Source of the DNA: Gallionella sp.
GTDB lineage: Bacteria; Pseudomonadota; Gammaproteobacteria; Burkholderiales; Gallionellaceae
Assembly (NCBI GenBank): GCA_025362155.1
Contig: JANYHX010000097.1
Location: forward strand, 1 to 5,016
Direction: 5' to 3'
DNA length: 5,016 nt
Part shown: piece by piece, positions 3,668 to 5,016 of the stretch
Position numbering within the stretch: position 1 is the first letter of the stretch
Layout: each line of letters begins with the position of its first letter
The notes under the pieces: generated by a model
What the model saw: only the letters and a program-made list of their open reading frames with translations
Databases searched by the model: none
Told to the model about the DNA's origin: nothing
Position numbers and translations under genes: made by a program

Positions 3668-4801
3668 ATGAAACGCTATCTTGATGATATTGTTTTGAAC
3701 GATCTTGCCACCAAGGCGGTTGTGTTGACTGGTCCACGTCAAGTGGGGAAAACCACCTTGAGCAGGCAGCTGATGCAGTCCTTCGGCAGTGCCCAGTATT
3801 TGAATTGGGACGTATTGGCAGACCGCGTGGTATTGCAGCGGCAGTCGTGGAATCCACGTGCCGGACTGCTGGTGATGGATGAAATTCACAAGATGCCAAA
3901 TTGGAAGGCATGGTTCAAAGGTGTGTGGGACGGTCGCCTGGCTGGGCAGGCATTGTTGGTGACGGGCAGTGCCCGCATGGAGACATTCCGGCAAGCGGGT
4001 GATTCGTTGGCGGGGCGGTATTTTGCGTTTCGGTTGCATCCGATTTCGGTGCGCGAGTGGTGCGAGCAGCAGGGAGTTGATCCCGCAACTGCACTCGATC
4101 ATTTGTTGGAGCGAGGGGGATTCCCAGAACCTTGCTTGGCTGCCGACTCGATTCAGGCCGACCGTTGGCGTGCGCAATATTTCACTGATCTGATTCGCGA
4201 GGATGTGTTGGAGTTTTCGCGTTTGCATGAGATTAATACGATGCGTCTGTTTGTCGAATTGCTGCGCGAGCGCGTAGGTTCTCCGTTATCTCTGGCTTCG
4301 ATTGCTCGCGATCTGGCCGTTGCTCCCGCGACCTTGAAACGTTACCTGGATATATTGCAGGCGTTGTTCATTGTCTTTACGGTACATCCATGGCATCGCA
4401 ACGTTGGGCGTTCCATTTTACAAACACCGAAGGTATATTTTTTTGATAGTGGGTTGGTACGTGGCGACCAGGGGGTGCGGTTGGAAAATGCGGTAGCGGG
4501 TATGTTGTTGAAGCAGGCACACTTCCTGCAGGACAGTACGGGAAGAGAGGTTGGCCTGTATTACGTCCGTACCAAGGATGGTGCTGAAGTGGATTTCGCA
4601 TTCAGCGAGGCCGGGGAGCTGAAGCAGTTGATCGAATGCAAGCTGAGTAACAATAAGCCGCACCGGGCTTTGACTCGCTTCGCTGAGCAGTTCCCCGGCG
4701 CTGATGCAGTGCAGATTGTCTATAACCTGCGGCAGGAAGAGCTCCGGAACGGGATCACGATCACGGACGCAGCGAATTGGCTTGCGCAGCTGGCGGCATG
4801 A
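3668..4801 (+). CDS. AAA-family ATPase with C-terminal DUF4143 (AAA_14/DUF4143)
   Basis: This 377-residue protein has a P-loop at residues 22-30 (GPRQVGKTT), Walker B at 67-72 (LLVMDE), a sensor-1-like LLVTGSA at 96-102, and a winged-helix-like stretch at 205-233 (PLSLASIARDLAVAPATLKRYL). The C-terminal DUF4143 part has PKVYFFDSGL (254-263), E273 (LENAV), D309 (GAEVDF) and E323-C-K325 (IECKLS), the order of a PD-(D/E)xK nuclease-like fold. Length is normal. Such ATPases are common beside TA and mobile genes, but their role is not settled; I assign none. ATG 3668 places the P-loop at the usual distance; a TTG at 3644 would add eight residues. No Shine-Dalgarno site is seen, and a -10-like TATGCT at 3656-3661 again places transcription start at the ATG. 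The gene looks intact. Confidence 0.93.
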   Translation: MKRYLDDIVLNDLATKAVVLTGPRQVGKTTLSRQLMQSFGSAQYLNWDVLADRVVLQRQSWNPRAGLLVMDEIHKMPNWKAWFKGVWDGRLAGQALLVTGSARMETFRQAGDSLAGRYFAFRLHPISVREWCEQQGVDPATALDHLLERGGFPEPCLAADSIQADRWRAQYFTDLIREDVLEFSRLHEINTMRLFVELLRERVGSPLSLASIARDLAVAPATLKRYLDILQALFIVFTVHPWHRNVGRSILQTPKVYFFDSGLVRGDQGVRLENAVAGMLLKQAHFLQDSTGREVGLYYVRTKDGAEVDFAFSEAGELKQLIECKLSNNKPHRALTRFAEQFPGADAVQIVYNLRQEELRNGITITDAANWLAQLAA

Positions 4802-4957
4802 AATCATCAAGGAAAAAAGTAAAGGCATGAGTGCAAGTACATTCAAGACAATAAAAATCCCGGAGAATCGCACTCATTGCACCCATCTGGAAACACCGGT
4901 TGCATCGTTCTCTCTCTCACGTAAAAGGAGAGGTGGAATGATGCAGGGCGGCTCTGC
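4802..4957. other. Intergenic stretch with a spaced inverted repeat
   Basis: The stretch holds a perfect 8-bp inverted repeat, ATGAGTGC (4827-4834) and GCACTCAT (4870-4877), 35 bases apart, and a CTCTC...GAGAG pair around 4910-4932 with a short loop. Neither is followed by a T-run, so neither is a clear intrinsic terminator. A 44-codon frame at 4827-4961 and a basic decapeptide frame overlapping the ATPase stop (4798-4830) look like chance. Confidence 0.4.
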
Positions 4958-5016
4958 TTGAAATTAATTTTGTCAGTGGACGCTCTTTCACCATCGCTGA
5001 CGGGCATTGGTCGCTA
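4958..5016 (+). CDS. N-terminus of a probable glycosyltransferase (GT-B fold), cut by the window end
   Basis: From TTG 4958 the frame reads (M)KLILSVDALSPSLTGIGR and runs off the end. This matches the start of family 1/4 glycosyltransferases, where a first strand is followed by a Gly-rich PLTGIGRY loop near the sugar-nucleotide or acceptor site. The next expected residue is Tyr, and the window ends in TA. No ATG or GTG lies in frame between the upstream stop (4922-4924) and this codon, so TTG is the likely start; AGGGCGG (4945-4951) lies six bases before it. Such enzymes build exopolysaccharide, capsule or LPS, which suggests the TA island borders a polysaccharide locus. Only 19 codons are visible. 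Confidence 0.55.
   Translation, partial: MKLILSVDALSPSLTGIGR

Noticed and set aside
3569..4228. 219-codon - strand frame opposite the ATPase
   Set aside because: It is the antisense shadow of a gene with clear Walker motifs; the composition is that of a reverse-read coding sequence.
4827..4961. 44-codon + strand frame after the ATPase
   Set aside because: The ribosome binding site spacing is poor, the product has low complexity (SFSLSRKRRGG) and resembles no protein, and it overlaps the glycosyltransferase start.
1..5016. CRISPR array, tRNA, rRNA or riboswitch
   Set aside because: No regularly spaced repeats and no recognisable tRNA or rRNA segments were seen on either strand by eye.

Overview
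The window is an accessory island that carries at least four toxin-antitoxin (TA) loci in different states of repair, insertion-sequence debris and a stand-alone ATPase. Base composition looks close to 50% GC by eye. The protein families, the dispersed CCGTTCG...TGTCGAA repeat and the mobile-element relics fit a beta- or gammaproteobacterium; this is a weak inference and no species is claimed.

Left part (1-558): the end of an unrecognised reading frame, about 140 bases with no visible gene, then a 66-bp hepT fragment joined in frame to a piece of an IS3-family transposase. Middle left (559-2062): two apparently intact type II TA operons on the + strand. higB-higA has the toxin first; vapB-vapC has the antitoxin first. 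Each has a palindrome overlapping its predicted -10 region and a first gene with no usable Shine-Dalgarno site. Centre (2063-2192): a 130-bp element with perfect 17-bp terminal inverted repeats and a 4-bp CTAA target duplication, inserted at the vapC stop codon.

Middle right (2243-3304): an MNT nucleotidyltransferase antitoxin overlapped by a HEPN toxin gene that stops just before its catalytic motif. Facing it on the - strand is an intact RelB-like antitoxin, followed by only the first codons of what was probably its toxin. The simplest reading is one deletion between two convergent TA operons that removed the 3' part of both toxins and left both antitoxins whole. Right part (3305-5016): a gene-poor stretch with a probable transposase relic on the - strand, a perfect 10-bp inverted repeat, an AAA_14/DUF4143 ATPase with a PD-(D/E)xK-like C-terminal domain, and at the edge the first codons of a probable glycosyltransferase that uses a TTG start.

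The genes do not form one pathway. They are independent, mostly self-regulated modules that accumulated at one site, perhaps beside a polysaccharide locus. No wholly new system can be claimed. The most informative features are the double toxin truncation, the second hepT fragment fused to transposase, and the small IS5-like element that uses the vapC stop codon as its target.
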